Shown here: in pieces, positions 36,618 to 50,317 of the stretch | Layout of the letters: the number at the start of each line of letters is the position of its first letter | How positions within the stretch are numbered: the stretch's first letter is position 1 | Assembly (NCBI GenBank): GCA_020226215.1 | Contig: CM035232.1 | Span: 80,936,693-81,000,692 of the forward strand | From: Sindora glabra | Taxonomy: Eukaryota > Streptophyta > Magnoliopsida > Fabales > Fabaceae | DNA: 64,000 bases | Reading direction: 5' to 3' | Translations under genes and position numbers: made by a program | The notes under the pieces: generated by a model | The model's database searches: none | Told to the model about the DNA's origin: nothing | Seen by the model: only the letters and a program-made list of their open reading frames with translations

Positions 36618-38742
36618 ATTTTTCTCCTTCAAGAAAATTCATCCCTGAAGAGGTATTCAAGATTATTAACAACCTGCAAAGACCTTTAGGAGTGTTATCT
36701 TAGTCTTACTATATTCTTTTCATAAATCAATTCATTATTCTACTACTATGTGTTCCAAAATAGTTTTTCATATAATAAGAGCCATTATAGATACCACCTT
36801 TGTTATGACTTTAATGCCAAGGATCACTACTAGTAGTGAAAATTTTCAACTTTCCTTTAATATTCTATTTGAACCATAACTCCTCATTTCAAACTTATCA
36901 TGAACTCCTCATTTCAAACTTATCATGTTACTTCCATGCCTCTGCTACATTACTTAGATTAATTTTTTTTCCAATCCATCTTGCAATTCACAATTTTTCC
37001 TAATTTAAGGATCTACTCTAATTATGAATAATTAGAGCCTAACTTATTTAACTACCCTCAATAATTTATTTAACCATAAGTAAAAATATCTCATTGAGTT
37101 ATCATTGCCATACTTTTCAAATATTTGTTTAACAAAATTTGCAAACAAATCCTTTCATAACAATTCATTCTTACTTTCGGATTAATCATCCAATTCATTT
37201 GTGTTACTAAGTCTCTCACTTTCTTACTAACATTTTCCATAATTCCTTTTTCTTATGACCTTGAAAATATTCTTCTTAAGTTAGCATAAAAAATGTAATA
37301 TCATCATTAGTATTTCAAAACATCAGTACATCAGCCTATAACAATAGCTCTCATTATTTGAAATTTGTAGAGTTTCCAAAATTAAAACATTTTCACTATA
37401 AGAACTTCTAACTTTATTATTAGTATTTTTATAACTATTTATCATTATTTAACCATAGATTTGCAAAAATAAAAAGTTTTCCAAAAGGACCTAACATAGT
37501 TATATCATATATTTCCTAGGTGCACATATATTAATTTCTCTTTCCACTAATTAAAGCTAATTTCACTCCTTGGAGTTTCATATACCTTAATTGCTTCTTT
37601 TAATATCCACCTTGTCATGAATTCTTTGTTGCATAAACTCTAATTGATCATTGCTTAATGGTACACAAATGCACTTTTTATTCTATTATCACTAACTTTT
37701 CTCAATTCTCTGAGTTATTTTAATTTTCCTATCTTATAAGCTTTCAATCGATCTTTATATACCTTTGATGACTAATGCTCTAATGAAAACATATTTTTAA
37801 AGATCGATTTGCACTATAAGCTCAACCTTAATCATGTGATTATTCAAAGGTTATATCTATTGTATGAATGGAATTCATCACATTTTGATTGAAATTTCAA
37901 AATTCACTTAATACATTTCTTATCTTATCTTAATCTACTATTTATTGTATTGTCTTAGCTATTCCTTCATAATACTCGTAACATGTCTACATTTCATCTT
38001 CCAAAATAATTGATTCTCTTTATCAAAACCTTACTTATTTCATATATAATTCCTATTCACGACTATCTATTTAAGTATACTTATTATTGTTTTTGGTTGT
38101 TTTATGCATATACCTCAACCTTTTGTTAAAATCCATTATATTTATATATCTTATATAGTTCGCACTCATCACTATCTATATATCATCATTTATTCATACA
38201 ATCTTATCTTTAAATAATCTATTGACTTTATTCTCTCATTCTCGATGTATCTTATCATCCCATTAACCTCTTTCCATAAGGATTACTAGTAAATTGATAC
38301 TTCTATAATTTAGGTCTTTAGTTCAAAATTCAATAAAGTAATCCCATCTTAAAAAGTGATTTATTTCTTTAATCAAGGTCTCTTTTCCCAATTTAATATT
38401 CAATATCACACCTATTTAAGGTTTCTTAATCACTCTAATTTTATTATTAGGAAATCTAAATTTTTTTCCATCTTTTATATACTTAGAATTATCCTAGTTC
38501 ATTTCACATTCCATAATATAACTCAAAGTAGAAAACAAAAATTATCTTTTGAATAAAAAATCCCTAGTACTCTTGATAGCATTGTTAAGATTGCTAGTGT
38601 GATATTGATTTGATCACATGTGGCTAGAGTTCATTCAATCATTGTCCTTACTTTGCACTAGCCCATATTTCACCACTCCACAATTACTCAAACTATGAGT
38701 GCACCACTAATCTAAATTTATTATACCATTGTTTTCCTAGAT
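36618..38742 (-). other. Internal region of the older element, no protein recognised
   Basis: It lies between a PPT-like tract next to 36617 and a PBS at 38743-38754, so it is the internal part of a minus-strand retroelement only about 2.1 kb long. No gag or pol motif could be read in any minus-strand frame. A 25-bp unit (CATGATAAGTTTGAAATGAG core) is tandemly duplicated at about 36,880-36,930. It is either a non-autonomous element or too decayed to read. Confidence 0.5.
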
Positions 38743-38754
38743 GCTCTGATACCA
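38743..38754 (-). other. Primer-binding site, initiator tRNA-Met (older element)
   Basis: TGGTATCAGAGC on the minus strand, four bases inside an LTR end reading GGTCATGACA. Spacing and sequence match gypsy elements. Confidence 0.82.
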
Positions 38755-38758
38755 CATA

Positions 38759-40737
38759 TGTCATGACCTAATTTTAGTCCATCATAATCAACATAAAAGA
38801 TATCAATTGGACATCTTCACGAGCCTTTTTTAAAACTATTTTCTAAAAGATTGCATTATGTAGAAACTCCAAGTTGAAAGTTCATTAAAAGTATTTTTCC
38901 TATTGAAACAAAAATTAGTCATGCATAATTAATGAGGTTCAATTTTTTGATTTAGAAAATACTAAATCCTTTTTTTTTCTTTTTGGAGGACATTTTGCAA
39001 TCCAACAAATAAACTGATGGAGTTTAATCTTTTAAATAAACTAATGGAGTTTAATTTCTTAGTTCAGAAAAATATGTAAAACATAACATCCTTAGACAAA
39101 AGCTGCCTTCAGTAGTGTCTTAAATAAATGAATTTTTAAAGCTATTTTAGAAGATAATTATTTGATTGGTAGCACTTAAAAAATATTTCTTAATAGAAAT
39201 AAACTTAAAATAGACTATTAAGAACCTTATTTGAATAACATTTAAAAGTCTCTTAGGTAAACAAACATGTTTTTGGTTACTCTAGTTCAAGGTAAAATGG
39301 AAACTTAATAAAAATAAACAAGGATTATGTCTAATTTTTTAGAAATATTTAAATTCTAATCTTAAAATAATTACTCAAACCAAATAGAATAAGATAGGTT
39401 GACAAAAGTAAAAAAATCAAAAGATACTATTCTACTTTTAAATATTTTGAAAATACCATCAAAATCAAAATTGTAATAATTTCTTTGAAGGTCAAAATTT
39501 AAATTAAATGAGAGATTTTTCTATTCTATTTTGGAAATAATTGAAACATAATGACCTTAAAAGCAAAAACTTTTAGTGAAATTCTTAAAATATATATTTA
39601 TTAGAAGGTTATTACTTTTTTGCTGATTCTCCAACAAGCAATTTTTAGAAATCCTTTTTTAGAATTGATCATTTATCAAAAATACAAATTTGAAATAATT
39701 TTACAAGACTCATCTAAGTGTTCTATCTTTAAGAAACTAGAAAGATCTTTTAATGAAGATTTTTTTTAAATAAATAGAAAAATCATTTCAAAAGTTCTAA
39801 CCATGAAGTAAACACAATATAATAAGATTTAGAAGGTCATATGTATTAAGTATAATAGAAATAATATAATTTGAGATAGAACTAGAAGAATACTTTGTTA
39901 AATACAATTACACTTTATACAATTTGAGATGTATATTTGGAAAATAATAATAGAAAAGTATTTGTTTACCTTTTTTTGGAGGAAAACCTTTTTTTACCCT
40001 TAGTCATTAGGAAACCTCTTATTTTGTTTTACCTTAGATTTTCATAAATCACATATTAGATATATCATAATATACATTCTATACATTATCATAATTAAAC
40101 ATTTCATATAGGTAGTTTGATTATTTTAAAAGACCATACTAAAACTCCCATCCATGCTATATTACTAATCATGTCGATGACCTATATACAAATATTGCCA
40201 AAAATAAAGTTAGGAGGTAGCTATATAGAAACCAAAAATACAAAAAGTCATCATCTAGATAAATTATTCACTAATGGCTTAGAGGATCTTCAATGGGGAC
40301 TTCATTAAGCATCCTTATATCCTCTAGATTCACTGATTATGGGCTATAAAATGTAGATCCATTGACATAAAGCAGTTAGACTTTATGATAAGGGCATGTA
40401 TTGGGTTTGGTAGCTAAGTAGCAAAGTCAACATGTGCATTTAGAAACATTATCGATGGACCAACAAGAAGGGCAACTAGGGGATCAACAATTTGTGATGA
40501 AACTTAGAGTGCCGCTAATGAATTAAGTAACTTAAGAGATACCATAAGGTTAGGCATTGCTATTAGTTCTAGTAGAGGGAATAGATCAATAAACTTGATC
40601 AGAACCTCAACATCACTAACCTCGAGGATAGGATCATTAGGTGTCTAACCCTACATAAAGTCATTGCTTGAAGAGATAATATCCTCAAACCTTTGTTTAA
40701 GATCAAAGACTAGAAGTGCCATCCTTATGACATGAAG
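38759..40737 (-). mobile_element. 5' LTR portion of the older minus-strand element
   Basis: The end TGTCATGACC (plus strand, 38759) adjoins the PBS, so this is the 3' end of a 5' LTR on the minus strand. The rest is AT-rich and non-coding. A solo LTR inserted at 40733-40737; the outer boundary beyond 43305 was not found. It is not obviously similar to the sequence at 24151, so the two ends of this element may not both be present. Confidence 0.55.
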
Positions 40738-41249
40738 TGTAACTCCCTTACTTATTAACACCTTAATCCTCATTAAATAGGTAATTATCGCATACTAATT
40801 TGCCTTCTACTTTAGACTAGCTCACAATACCTTAAATTGCTGTATCTTATACGATATAGGCAAGGGTCATGTAATTATACAAAAGTTCAATTTACAAAAA
40901 TATACATCCATCACTTACAATATTACCAACTATACAATCATTTTTAATATACAACTTCAAAAATTTACTTTCCTTTGCCAAGAGGGCCTTTGGAAGCATC
41001 ACCTGGAATGGTTAGTATAACACAGAAAACGTAACAAACAGAGTTTCCCAGTAGCTAGCTATTACCATGAAAACACATCAAGCCATTCCAGATCCTTAAG
41101 CAAATAAAACATACATTTCAAAATCAATTAATCATTTATCATTTCAATCCATACCGTTGTAGGAAATGTGCATCACACATAGCAATCATCAAGCCCCTTC
41201 AAGGACTTATATAGACATCTAGATGGCCATCACAGATAAACGTACCTAG

Positions 41250-41552
41250 GCCTCATATACAGCAATTTCACTGTCTTCCCAAGGTACTCTAAAGGCCATG
41301 GGCCATAGGCCTCATATACAGCATTTCACTGTCTTCCCGGGGAACTCTAAAGGCCATAGGTACCGCACACAGCAATTTTCATTACCATCCCGGGGATAAC
41401 TCGGGCCATAGGCCTTACACACACAGTATTTGATTATCTTCCCGGGGTGTGCACACAGTAATTTCATTACCATCCCGGGGATAACTCGGGCCATAGGCCT
41501 TACACACATAGTATTTGACTGTCTTCCCGGGGTGTGCACACAGCTATTTCAT
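41250..41552. repeat. Compound tandem repeat, ~86-bp units, in the solo LTR
   Basis: Units at 41365-41450 and 41451-41535, then a partial unit, carry ATCCCGGGGATAACTCGGGC and GGCCATAGGCCT. A related pair with CACTGTCTTCCCGGGGAACT precedes them at about 41250-41360. CCCGGG and AGGCCT give several short palindromes. GC content is far above the surroundings. Confidence 0.88.
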
Positions 41553-41934
41553 ACACATTCCATATAATGGCAAAATATACCGAAAATCATGTAAATAGAA
41601 AACAGAGCTTAAGGATAAAGCTAGCTACCTTTTACAAGCTTCCAATGTGATGTTTCTTTTGACCTCACTTAAAAACTTCTTTATAATTCCCCTTGCCTTT
41701 CCAAGTTGTCATTCCTTAGTCTATACAAATACACATCATAGTTCTTATTAGAACATCATCACTTTCCTTAAACCTCATGTACTCTTTACTTCCTTCGCTT
41801 AAATAAATGCATACTTAGATGCTCTATATCTTGTTTTCAGGCCTTGAAATGATACATATGAACATTAGAAAAGGATCCGGAAGTAAAACCATGCAAAACG
41901 TGAAGAATTAAAGCCAAAATGTTCACTTAACAAA

Positions 41935-42079
41935 GAACACGGGGGTGAACATGGGCCGTGTTTTACCCCGTGTTCAGAACATGGGGTACAACATGGGCCG
42001 TGTTCTACCCCATGTACATTACTGATCTGCCTTCGTAAAAGAACACGGGGTACAACATGGGCCATGTTCTACCCCGTGT
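41935..42079. repeat. Three GC-rich imperfect palindromes (~40 bp each)
   Basis: Palindromes at 41935-41975, 41977-42015 and 42041-42079. Each has arms like ACACGGGGTA / TACCCCGTGT around a GAACATGG / CCATGTTC core. The last two are a 64-bp direct repeat with a shared tail ACATTACTGATCT. They would form strong hairpins in RNA or single-stranded DNA. Confidence 0.9.
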
Positions 42080-43304
42080 ACATTACTGATCTTCTAAAAA
42101 CACAATTTACATGGCTAAACCTCCTTCTCCCCTTGGCTTCTCAAAAGGGAAGTTTCATACACACTTTCATAACTCAAAATTTCATCCTCCTTAGGCTTCA
42201 TAACTCATAAGAATCATCCTAATTTTATCAATTTAACCAAATTCCAAACAAATCATGCTAAATCCACACATGCACCATTATGCCTCTAAAATCCTAGACT
42301 GTGTATATCATGGTTTCTTGCTATTTTTACACCAAACCAAAGCCATAGATCAACATAACAACATCTAAAACACCATTAAACATGTTCAAATCATCCAAAA
42401 CTCCATGGTCAGTTACCTTTGACCACACCAACATCAAGATTTCAAGAAAACTAAAAAGAGCACAATAAAGAGCTTTTAGAGGAGAACAATTTTACCTCTT
42501 GCTGCAACTTGAAAATCCTCACTTAGAGCTCACCAAACTTGATCAAACTTGAGCTTTTCTTTAATTTAAACACACCAATGGATAGAGCTTGATGAGAAGA
42601 GCAACTTTCCCTTCTACCCCCAAGCCTAAATCTCACTATTTTTGGGTGAAAAAGCCAAAAGAAACTTTCTCTCTCTTCCTTCTCTCTCCTACACATTTTT
42701 GGTGCTTTAATGGAGTCTTCCACAGCTTTTGAGAAGAAAGGAGAAGGAAGAAGACTTTTCATGAAGCTTCAAGGGTATTCTTGCCATTTTTAACAATTCC
42801 AAGAGTAATTTAGTCCTTTTTTCACCAATAGTAAGGCTATTCTTGCCATTTCTTCAAATAAGGACACTTGTCCATTAGTCTATTGGCCACACTTGCCATG
42901 TGTCTATTGGCCACACTAAATAAAATCACATATTACACCCCAAATCTTGGTTATTCATATTAGATCTCAAATCCTTGGTTATTTTCACTTTAACCACACC
43001 CGATTTTGCACTTTTGCAATTTAGTCCATAGGATTTCTGTCTGTTTAAAATTCCTTACACTGTCAGACTTAGACAACTCCCCTTTTTAGGATTTTCTAAC
43101 CTCCTCTGATCATCTATACTGTTTAGGAAAATTAATTCTTTTCCCACTATCCTTTTTCCTTCAAAATTTCGTTTTCCTTTATACTTAATTCCTTTCAACT
43201 TAGGATTCGCCCACTAAGCTAATTTAAACGTGCTCTTCGTTTCTACGAACTTAGAATTTAGAGATTTAGATGATAGAATTAAAAATTCGGGACATTACAT
43301 GAAG

Positions 43305-44475
43305 CGAATCTACTTGAAGTACCTTAACCTTGTCAGCTTTTATGCAAGACTAAAACTTTATTTGAAACATGCCAAATCGAGTGGTATATACCTACCACCA
43401 CATATCTACAACCTAGATAGGCATCTTGAATAAATACAAGAAAAAATGTAGCTATAAGTAGAGTGAATACAATAACTATTCAATGAGATAGTTATCACAT
43501 AAACTTTATAATCAGTTTTAGTTAAGAAAAATTATCATACGTAAGACATACATCAAACACGTTTATACCAGAGTTTCTTAGCATATCTATTTCAATATTT
43601 CTTTATGCTATAAAATTAGGAAATCAATACAATACACATTAAGCATATGAAACAATTCATTATTAATACAATATCAATCTAAGATAAGAATTAATAATGA
43701 TTTTTAACTACTCTAACTAGCAAAGAGGCATTACACGACCTTGGACAAGGCACAATTTTATTCAAAATTAATAAATAAAAAACTCACTTTCCAAAAATTT
43801 TAAAATCACAAATTCAGAAGCGAGAAGCATAACAATTATGAGCAAAAATCTTAACAAACTTGAAACTAACTAACATAGTAACTTCATTGAAATAGAGTAT
43901 ATCAACATAATAGATTTTCACAAAATTCACTCTCTAACTCTCAAGTGTTTAGAACAAGTGTTTCACTCAAGTTCATTTTATGAAATTGCTCTATCATAAG
44001 CTTGCTAATCATCTAATATTCACTACTTAAATCACATGTACAATACAAATTAAAAGAACTTCATTCAAGATTATAATGTGATTAAGGAAAAGGAAAAGGA
44101 AAATGAAGATATAAATATATGGGCCAATCATGAATAATTATAATTCAACATAATAACCTAACTTCAAATTCAAACACTCTTTACTTATTTCTTTTGTCCT
44201 TTCTTTCCTAATTATTTTTCTTTTTTACTTTTTTTTCACTTTTGCACTTTTTTCATTTTTCATTTTTTCATTTTTTTCATTTGAATTAACATTTGAACTT
44301 GAGTTTGATAAATTTTTTCATAGTAGACACACTTACACACTGTTACACTTATTCAAGAGCCTATCATACAAAAATTCCAATACTCTGAAAATCCTTAAAA
44401 TTAGGTAAAAATACTTATTTTTCATTGAAAAATGGGTTAATCAACAAAGAAAATGTAATCAAGCTTAAGGGGGTT
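43305..44475. other. Non-coding remnant between two LTRs
   Basis: AT-rich DNA with a T-rich low-complexity stretch at about 44,205-44,285. It may be the rest of the LTR that begins at 38759. No gene or clear element end was found. Confidence 0.4.
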
Positions 44476-44975
44476 TGTCATACCCCAATTTAATACTTAG
44501 TGTCATAAATTTTAATGTTTGTAAATAACTATTTTTATTTAGTTAATATTAGTTTTAAATTTATTTTTATTTTTCAAATCAAAAGTTTTGGAGTGTTGAA
44601 ATATAATATCGATCAGGTGAAATTGGATTAAAATAATTTTATAAGAAAACTTCTCATAAATTGAAAAATTAATTCTAGTAAGCAGGAGTGTATAAATTTA
44701 TAAAAATAATTTATTGGTGTTTAATAGATTATTTAAGAATCCCGAAGGTTTAAATTGATTTTGAAGGGACTTTTAAATATATTACATTATTACAAATTTG
44801 TATTATTATATTTAAAAATATGGTTTTCTCTCCCTCCTTATGCATACACGTGTCCGGACAGCCTCTCTTTTTCCCTCTAGTTTCCCGTGTCCCTCTCTCT
44901 ATAATGTGCGCTGTTTGATTATTGTTTCCGTGTACGTGCTTCTAAATTCTCCCTCCTTTGGCTGCTGTCCCCTCC

Positions 44976-44978
<3 letters not shown>

Positions 44979-45017
<39 letters not shown>
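44979..45017. repeat. (TA)n microsatellite
   Basis: About 19 uninterrupted TA dinucleotides in the LTR leader. Confidence 0.97.
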
Positions 45018-45019
<2 letters not shown>

Positions 45020-47779
45020 CCGTCACACCCTTCAAAAAGAAAAACCATCAGCTCTCCGTCATCACCACCGCCATCCCTCCCTCTCCAAACTTCTACCAAT
45101 TTCCTTTTAATTTTTTTTAAGAATTTCCAGCAGTTTCCACTCTATCACCGACTTCAACCACTGTCTTTGTTTTACTTTATTTTTCTGGCTTTCTTTCTCA
45201 TTGTGAATCCACGAGTTCTTTCCTTTTTCTCTCTACTGCCTCGTTCTTTCTGGGGTCCGACTGCATGATGCTTGCACCATCGCCGGAAACTGCTCTCCGT
45301 CAGCGTGTACGGTGCTAGTACATTGGGTGATTCTTCACCTTGCGACCTTTGGTTCTTCTGTCTTTGAGTCCAACTGTCAGCTTCTGTTCCGCCAGGCACC
45401 TAGTGCAGTGTTCTGCTTCCACTTTCGCGTGTGTCGTCTTATTTTTGGCAAAACGTCGTGCGTCGTGGCTGCTGCTGCTTCTCCCTATTTTTTTTCTTTT
45501 GTTTTTTTGGGTACAGCAGTGCACAATTTATTCCTTTTCACACTAGAGTTCTCCTCTTTCCACTAGCGTCTCTCTTTTTCTCCCTCTCTTCCTCCATGTT
45601 GCTGCTTTCGTTTGAAAGCTGTTGCATGTCGGCTGTGTCTTCTGCAACTCAGTAACGTGTGGGAATCGGTGGAGACATTCATGGCTACGAGAATGCAACT
45701 AGTTTTCCTTCACAGCCAGAAGCCATCCTCTGTTGTTTTTGAGTTCTTCCACTACCGCGCGACTTGAAGCTGCACTACCGTTCTCCTTACTTACTCCTCT
45801 GCGTGCCTTGGCGCTACGCCACCACGGACTGGTGATTCTATTTTGCCCTGCGATGCAGTCCTCTTTTCGGCATTAGCCTTCAGTCGTAAAGAAGGAAATT
45901 AAGCTTGGTCATGGATTAGCTATGGGAACAGGGAGGCCGAATCATGTTTCTGACAGCAGCTGTGAGCCGCTGTTCTATTTCATTTTCGCTGGAGTGAGCT
46001 TCAGTTAGCCTTGAAAAATCTAAGTAAGAAATTCTATAAAAACCAGCTTTGCTGATTTCTTGCTGACTTGAATCTAATCCAATATATATATATAATCCAG
46101 TTTTATATATATATTTGAGAAAATGATAATATCTATGAAAATGGATTTATTATGCTACAGGATATTAGAATATAATCTGTTTATAACATTGATTTTATTA
46201 ATGTTGGTTGTTTAAGTTGTTTAAGCTAAGATTAAGGAACGCTCATTTTAGTGTATTTTGAGAAAAGATGATGATAGTTTAAGAAAATAATGATAATAAA
46301 TATATGATTTCTATATTGTAGAATATTAGAATCCAACAGTTGAAGTCTTTTATATTATGTGAGGATTCTTTAAATCATACTTGAATCCATTAAATATTGG
46401 AATATGACGGTGATAAAACAAGGATTTTAGATCCAAGATTATTATGTTAGAACATACTTAAAGCCTATCCATAATATTGGGATCTTATACGTTGGTTGTT
46501 TATCACTTCATTTTAGAAGATTGCCATAAGGAGAATCTTCAATATTTGGATGAAAACTATGAAAGTAAAGGAAACAATAAACTAAAATGAATAAATATAG
46601 TAAAGGGAGTCCCATAGAGCTTTAAATAATAATAATAATATGATTTGATTTGAAATCCCAAAAAAATGCTACATTTGAATTAAAAGTGAATCATAGGAAT
46701 AAATTGATAACAAAGAGTACAAGTATATCATAAATTAGATATGGAATTATAATATTTGGAAGAAAATAGATTATATTGATATTTATGATTTTATTATCGT
46801 GAACTATGAAATAGCAGGAAATGGACGATGAAAATGAAATAATTAGGGACCTTTGAAGTGGATGCAAATCACCATATGAGTATATATCTCACCACCTTTT
46901 TTTAAAAAAAGTTAGATATTATGAATTATATTCTTCCTATTAATAAATTAGGATTGATTTTTCTTTTGAAGTCAAACATGATTAATAAGGAATAGTCATT
47001 CCTGATATAAGTACAAATGTTTGTTTGTGTGAATATAATAGCTTATGCCTGGAAAGTATGATTATGGTAGTCATGATTATTAATAGAGCTTAAACAAAGG
47101 CTAATGGATCAAAGTGCACAGCGAAAGCATAATTGTGGTTCAGTATTTATGATACTTACATGTTATGATGTTAATAATGCGTTGCACTAGGCTTGATATT
47201 ATTTAGGGATAGATTAATGATCTTACATTAATATTCTTATGGATCATTATGATATGAGAGTTGAGCTCTATTGTGGATATTAGATACTGATTGGTTGATT
47301 GTAATAGGTCATGTTATGATTATATTATATATTTTATTTACCCGTAGTTATGCACGTGGGTTTTTATTGAAACTAGTGATGTGACTAAAGTAAAATTCTA
47401 ACGAATTTACTATATCATGAATTGAGTTTTATGAGGTGTTGGGAAATTGTGAATAATGATGAATAGTATAGAAGCCAGATGGAGAATTCTTGATAAATCA
47501 TTATGAAGAATATAGAATTGATATAAAAGTCAGATGGGAAATTCCCGGCTAATAATTGAGAAGAATATGAGATTGATTCAAGAGTCAGATGATAAATTCT
47601 CGACGAATAGTTAAGAAAGCATAGAATTGAACTTGATACTATAAAGCAACTATATACATATGTTTATTGTATTTGAATATGTGACATCATTTGACTAATT
47701 GTAATTGATGTGTACTGATGATGTGATTATGACAATCTATTTGTATTTGAGCCTTACACTACAAGAAAAAGAAGCAATA

Positions 47780-48310
47780 ATGACGACACTTTTAGCGATA
47801 ACAATTTTTCAGTCGCCGCTAAAGGTTTTTCTGATGACAATCTCATCGGTGAAGTATAAAAAAAATTCAAGCGAGAAACATAGGCATTAGCGACGACAAA
47901 TGTTGTCGCTAAAGAGCTAAAAAAAATTTCAGTGGGAACTATCGACCTTCAGCGATGACAAAGTCGTCGCTGTAGGACAAGCCCTTCACCGATGACACAT
48001 GTCGTCGCTGAAGGTCTGCCTCAAAAATAGTAGAAGACCTTTAGCGACGACAAATGTCATCGTTGTAGGAGCCACCCTTCACAGACGACATTATCGTCAC
48101 TGAAGGTCGGCCTCGAAAATTGCACAAGACCTTTAGCGATAACAAATGTCGTCGCTGAAAGGTTTAACCTACAATGACGACAAATGTCATCGGTGAAGGG
48201 TTTCTACAATTTCCAAGGCAGAGCTTCAGTGACGATAATGTTGTCGGTGAAGGGTGGGCCCTACAACAACGACTCTTTACCGACGACTGAGTTTTTTTAT
48301 CGTCGCTGAA
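47780..48310. repeat. Left subterminal palindromic repeats of the CACTA element
   Basis: About nine ~30-bp imperfect palindromes of the type TTAGCGACGACAAATGTTGT followed by CGCTAAAG, beginning near 47,890 and spaced roughly 30-50 bp. In CACTA systems such motifs bind the TNPA-type protein. Confidence 0.9.
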
Positions 48311-48318
48311 GAGTATGC

Positions 48319-48327
48319 TTATATATT
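48319..48327 (+). promoter_or_regulatory. Probable TATA box of the CACTA transcript
   Basis: TTATATATT just inside the left subterminal array. Downstream, GGACCTGAG|GTAAGT (about 48,383) and CGTTGAG|GTATGTG (about 48,557) look like donors of short non-coding leader exons before a long AT-rich intron reaching about 50,680. Promoter use is inferred from position. Confidence 0.5.
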
Positions 48328-50275
48328 GATCCGCACCTCCTCACCTCTCATTTGCGTGATTACAAAAGAAAAGCTGGACCTGAGGTAAGTTTCTCTTATA
48401 ATTTTTTCTCTAATTTATTGTATTTATTTTTTATATATATTGATCTGTAATAATTTTTTATATTTGATATTTTAATTTGTTAGTTATTATTAGCATTCAT
48501 CATTGTTCGTAGGGAGTATTCAGATTATATTTAATCAGTAGATTTTTGCCGTTGAGGTATGTGAATTAAAATTTATAGTATTTTTATTATACAATATTAT
48601 ATGTGAGATTAGTAGTTTGCAATGAATTAATAGAATTGATAATATATTCAATTTAATATGAAATTTTGTATTATTTTATTTTGCATGTTGTAAATATTAA
48701 GTTTGTTTATGTAAATTTATCTTAGTATAAAATTTGTAAATATAAAATTTGTTATTATTATGTATTCCTTAAATTATAACTTTATGTTATATGATATATG
48801 TATTGATTAAATTATTAGACTAATGTAAGATAGAGTTGTTATGATATTTTATCTATAAAATTTAAAATTTAGGTTGTAATTTAAGAAATTTCAAAATTAT
48901 TAGTTTTCTTGAAACAATATAACATAGAAAATTAGAATAAGTACATAAAGATAGCTTAAAATAAGAGATTATAATAATATAATCTCTTTCTTTATTAAAA
49001 TTGAAATTGAAATTGAGATTAAAACTTACCAATCTAGATTATACTATTTATACCACATAATAAGAAAAATTCAATGGTACTTTAGACCATATGAAAATCA
49101 AACCTAACAATCCAAATTATACTATCTACACTACATAAAAAGAAAAATTAATTAACCTTGAAGTCACATGAAAATCATGCCATTTATGGATAAATTAAAA
49201 TTACTTTTTATTTTTAAAATTAGTAAAATTTATAATTGATCAAATTTCAAGATTTATTTGTTAAAATTATTTTTTAAAGCTAGACCCTACACACGATTAA
49301 AATAAATTATATTTTTATATTATTTGAAGAAGATTATATTTTATTAATTTTAGTGTCAAATTTGTGATTAAGTGAATTATTTTTACAATTAACAATTTCA
49401 ACTACTATGTAATATAAATTTTTTTGAATTAAATATTAATTTTCAAATTAAGGAATATAATTTTTTAAAATTACTTAATGCTTCTCAATACTATTTTGAG
49501 AAATTATATGTTATGTACCTAATTCTAATAGCTAAAATTACAATAACATTACATTAATGAATAACTTATGAAAATAACAATAACTATGCGATGAAAAAAA
49601 TTTTAAGCCAAATCTATTAATACTATAATCTCTTGGATATTAATTCGGTGTTATTTATTTTAAAGCTTCTTAGAATTTGCTTAAATTTAAATGAAAAGAA
49701 TAGAATTATAAAATATTAAAATGATAAAAATTATTTAATTTGTTTACTATTAGATTAAAAGAAATATTGGAAAATAATGGTTTTCCATTTTGTGAGTAAA
49801 AACTTACTTTCTTTCAATGTTATAATGATAAATGTTATTATTTAGTTACAATAACTTGTGACATATTATACTTGTATAATTGTTATATATAGTACTGGAG
49901 ATGAAAAGACTTCCTAACAAAATCATCAAAATGACCTTATAATAATAGAAATTAAAAAATTTCCCTCATTTGATAATTTACAAGTACTCATAAAATACAC
50001 GTCTCTTTAGAGATGTTGAATTGTGCACCTTATACATATAGCAGAGTAGGTTACACATCTAAATTACCACAAATTTATCATGAAACATAACAATTGTTAG
50101 GGATATATTAAAAAAATCATTAATTTTTAATCATAAGACACTTAAATAAGAATACTGATGGTTAAATAATAATTCTCATAAAATATCATATATTTAATTT
50201 TAATTATTGTGAATCTATTTTTACAATAATTTTAAGTAGAATTGCATTTGCATTTACATTATAAACTTAGACCTA

Positions 50276-50317
50276 TTCAAGGGTTGGTTGTTCTCTATAC
50301 ATTAACCAACCCTTGAA
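50276..50317. repeat. 14-bp-stem hairpin with a repeated arm
   Basis: TTCAAGGGTTGGTT (50276-50289) and its exact reverse complement AACCAACCCTTGAA (50304-50317) flank a 14-base loop. A further copy of the right arm follows at 50318-50331. It lies in the long intron upstream of the transposase start. Confidence 0.9.

Larger units (their letters stand above)
40738..43299 (-). mobile_element. Solo LTR (2,562 bp), Ty3/gypsy type
   Basis: Plus-strand ends are TGTAACTCCC (40738) and GGGACATTACA (43299), with a perfect TSD TGAAG at 40733-40737 and 43300-43304. Read on the minus strand it is TGTAATGTCCC...GGGAGTTACA, the usual form for Del/Tekay-like LTRs. A GC-richer part holds tandem repeats (41250-41552) and palindromes (41935-42079). 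A purine-rich leader-like stretch with AGAAGGGAAAG (minus strand, about 42,600-42,750) supports minus orientation. No internal genes. Confidence 0.88.

Noticed and set aside
41250..42079. CRISPR-like array
   Set aside because: Repeats are contiguous units in a plant LTR without unique spacers of constant length; the genome is plainly eukaryotic.
44840..45268. 142-codon plus-strand frame
   Set aside because: It lies in the pyrimidine-rich leader of an LTR and spans a (TA)n microsatellite that encodes an artificial Tyr-Ile run. No domain, and overlapping frames on both strands are equally open.
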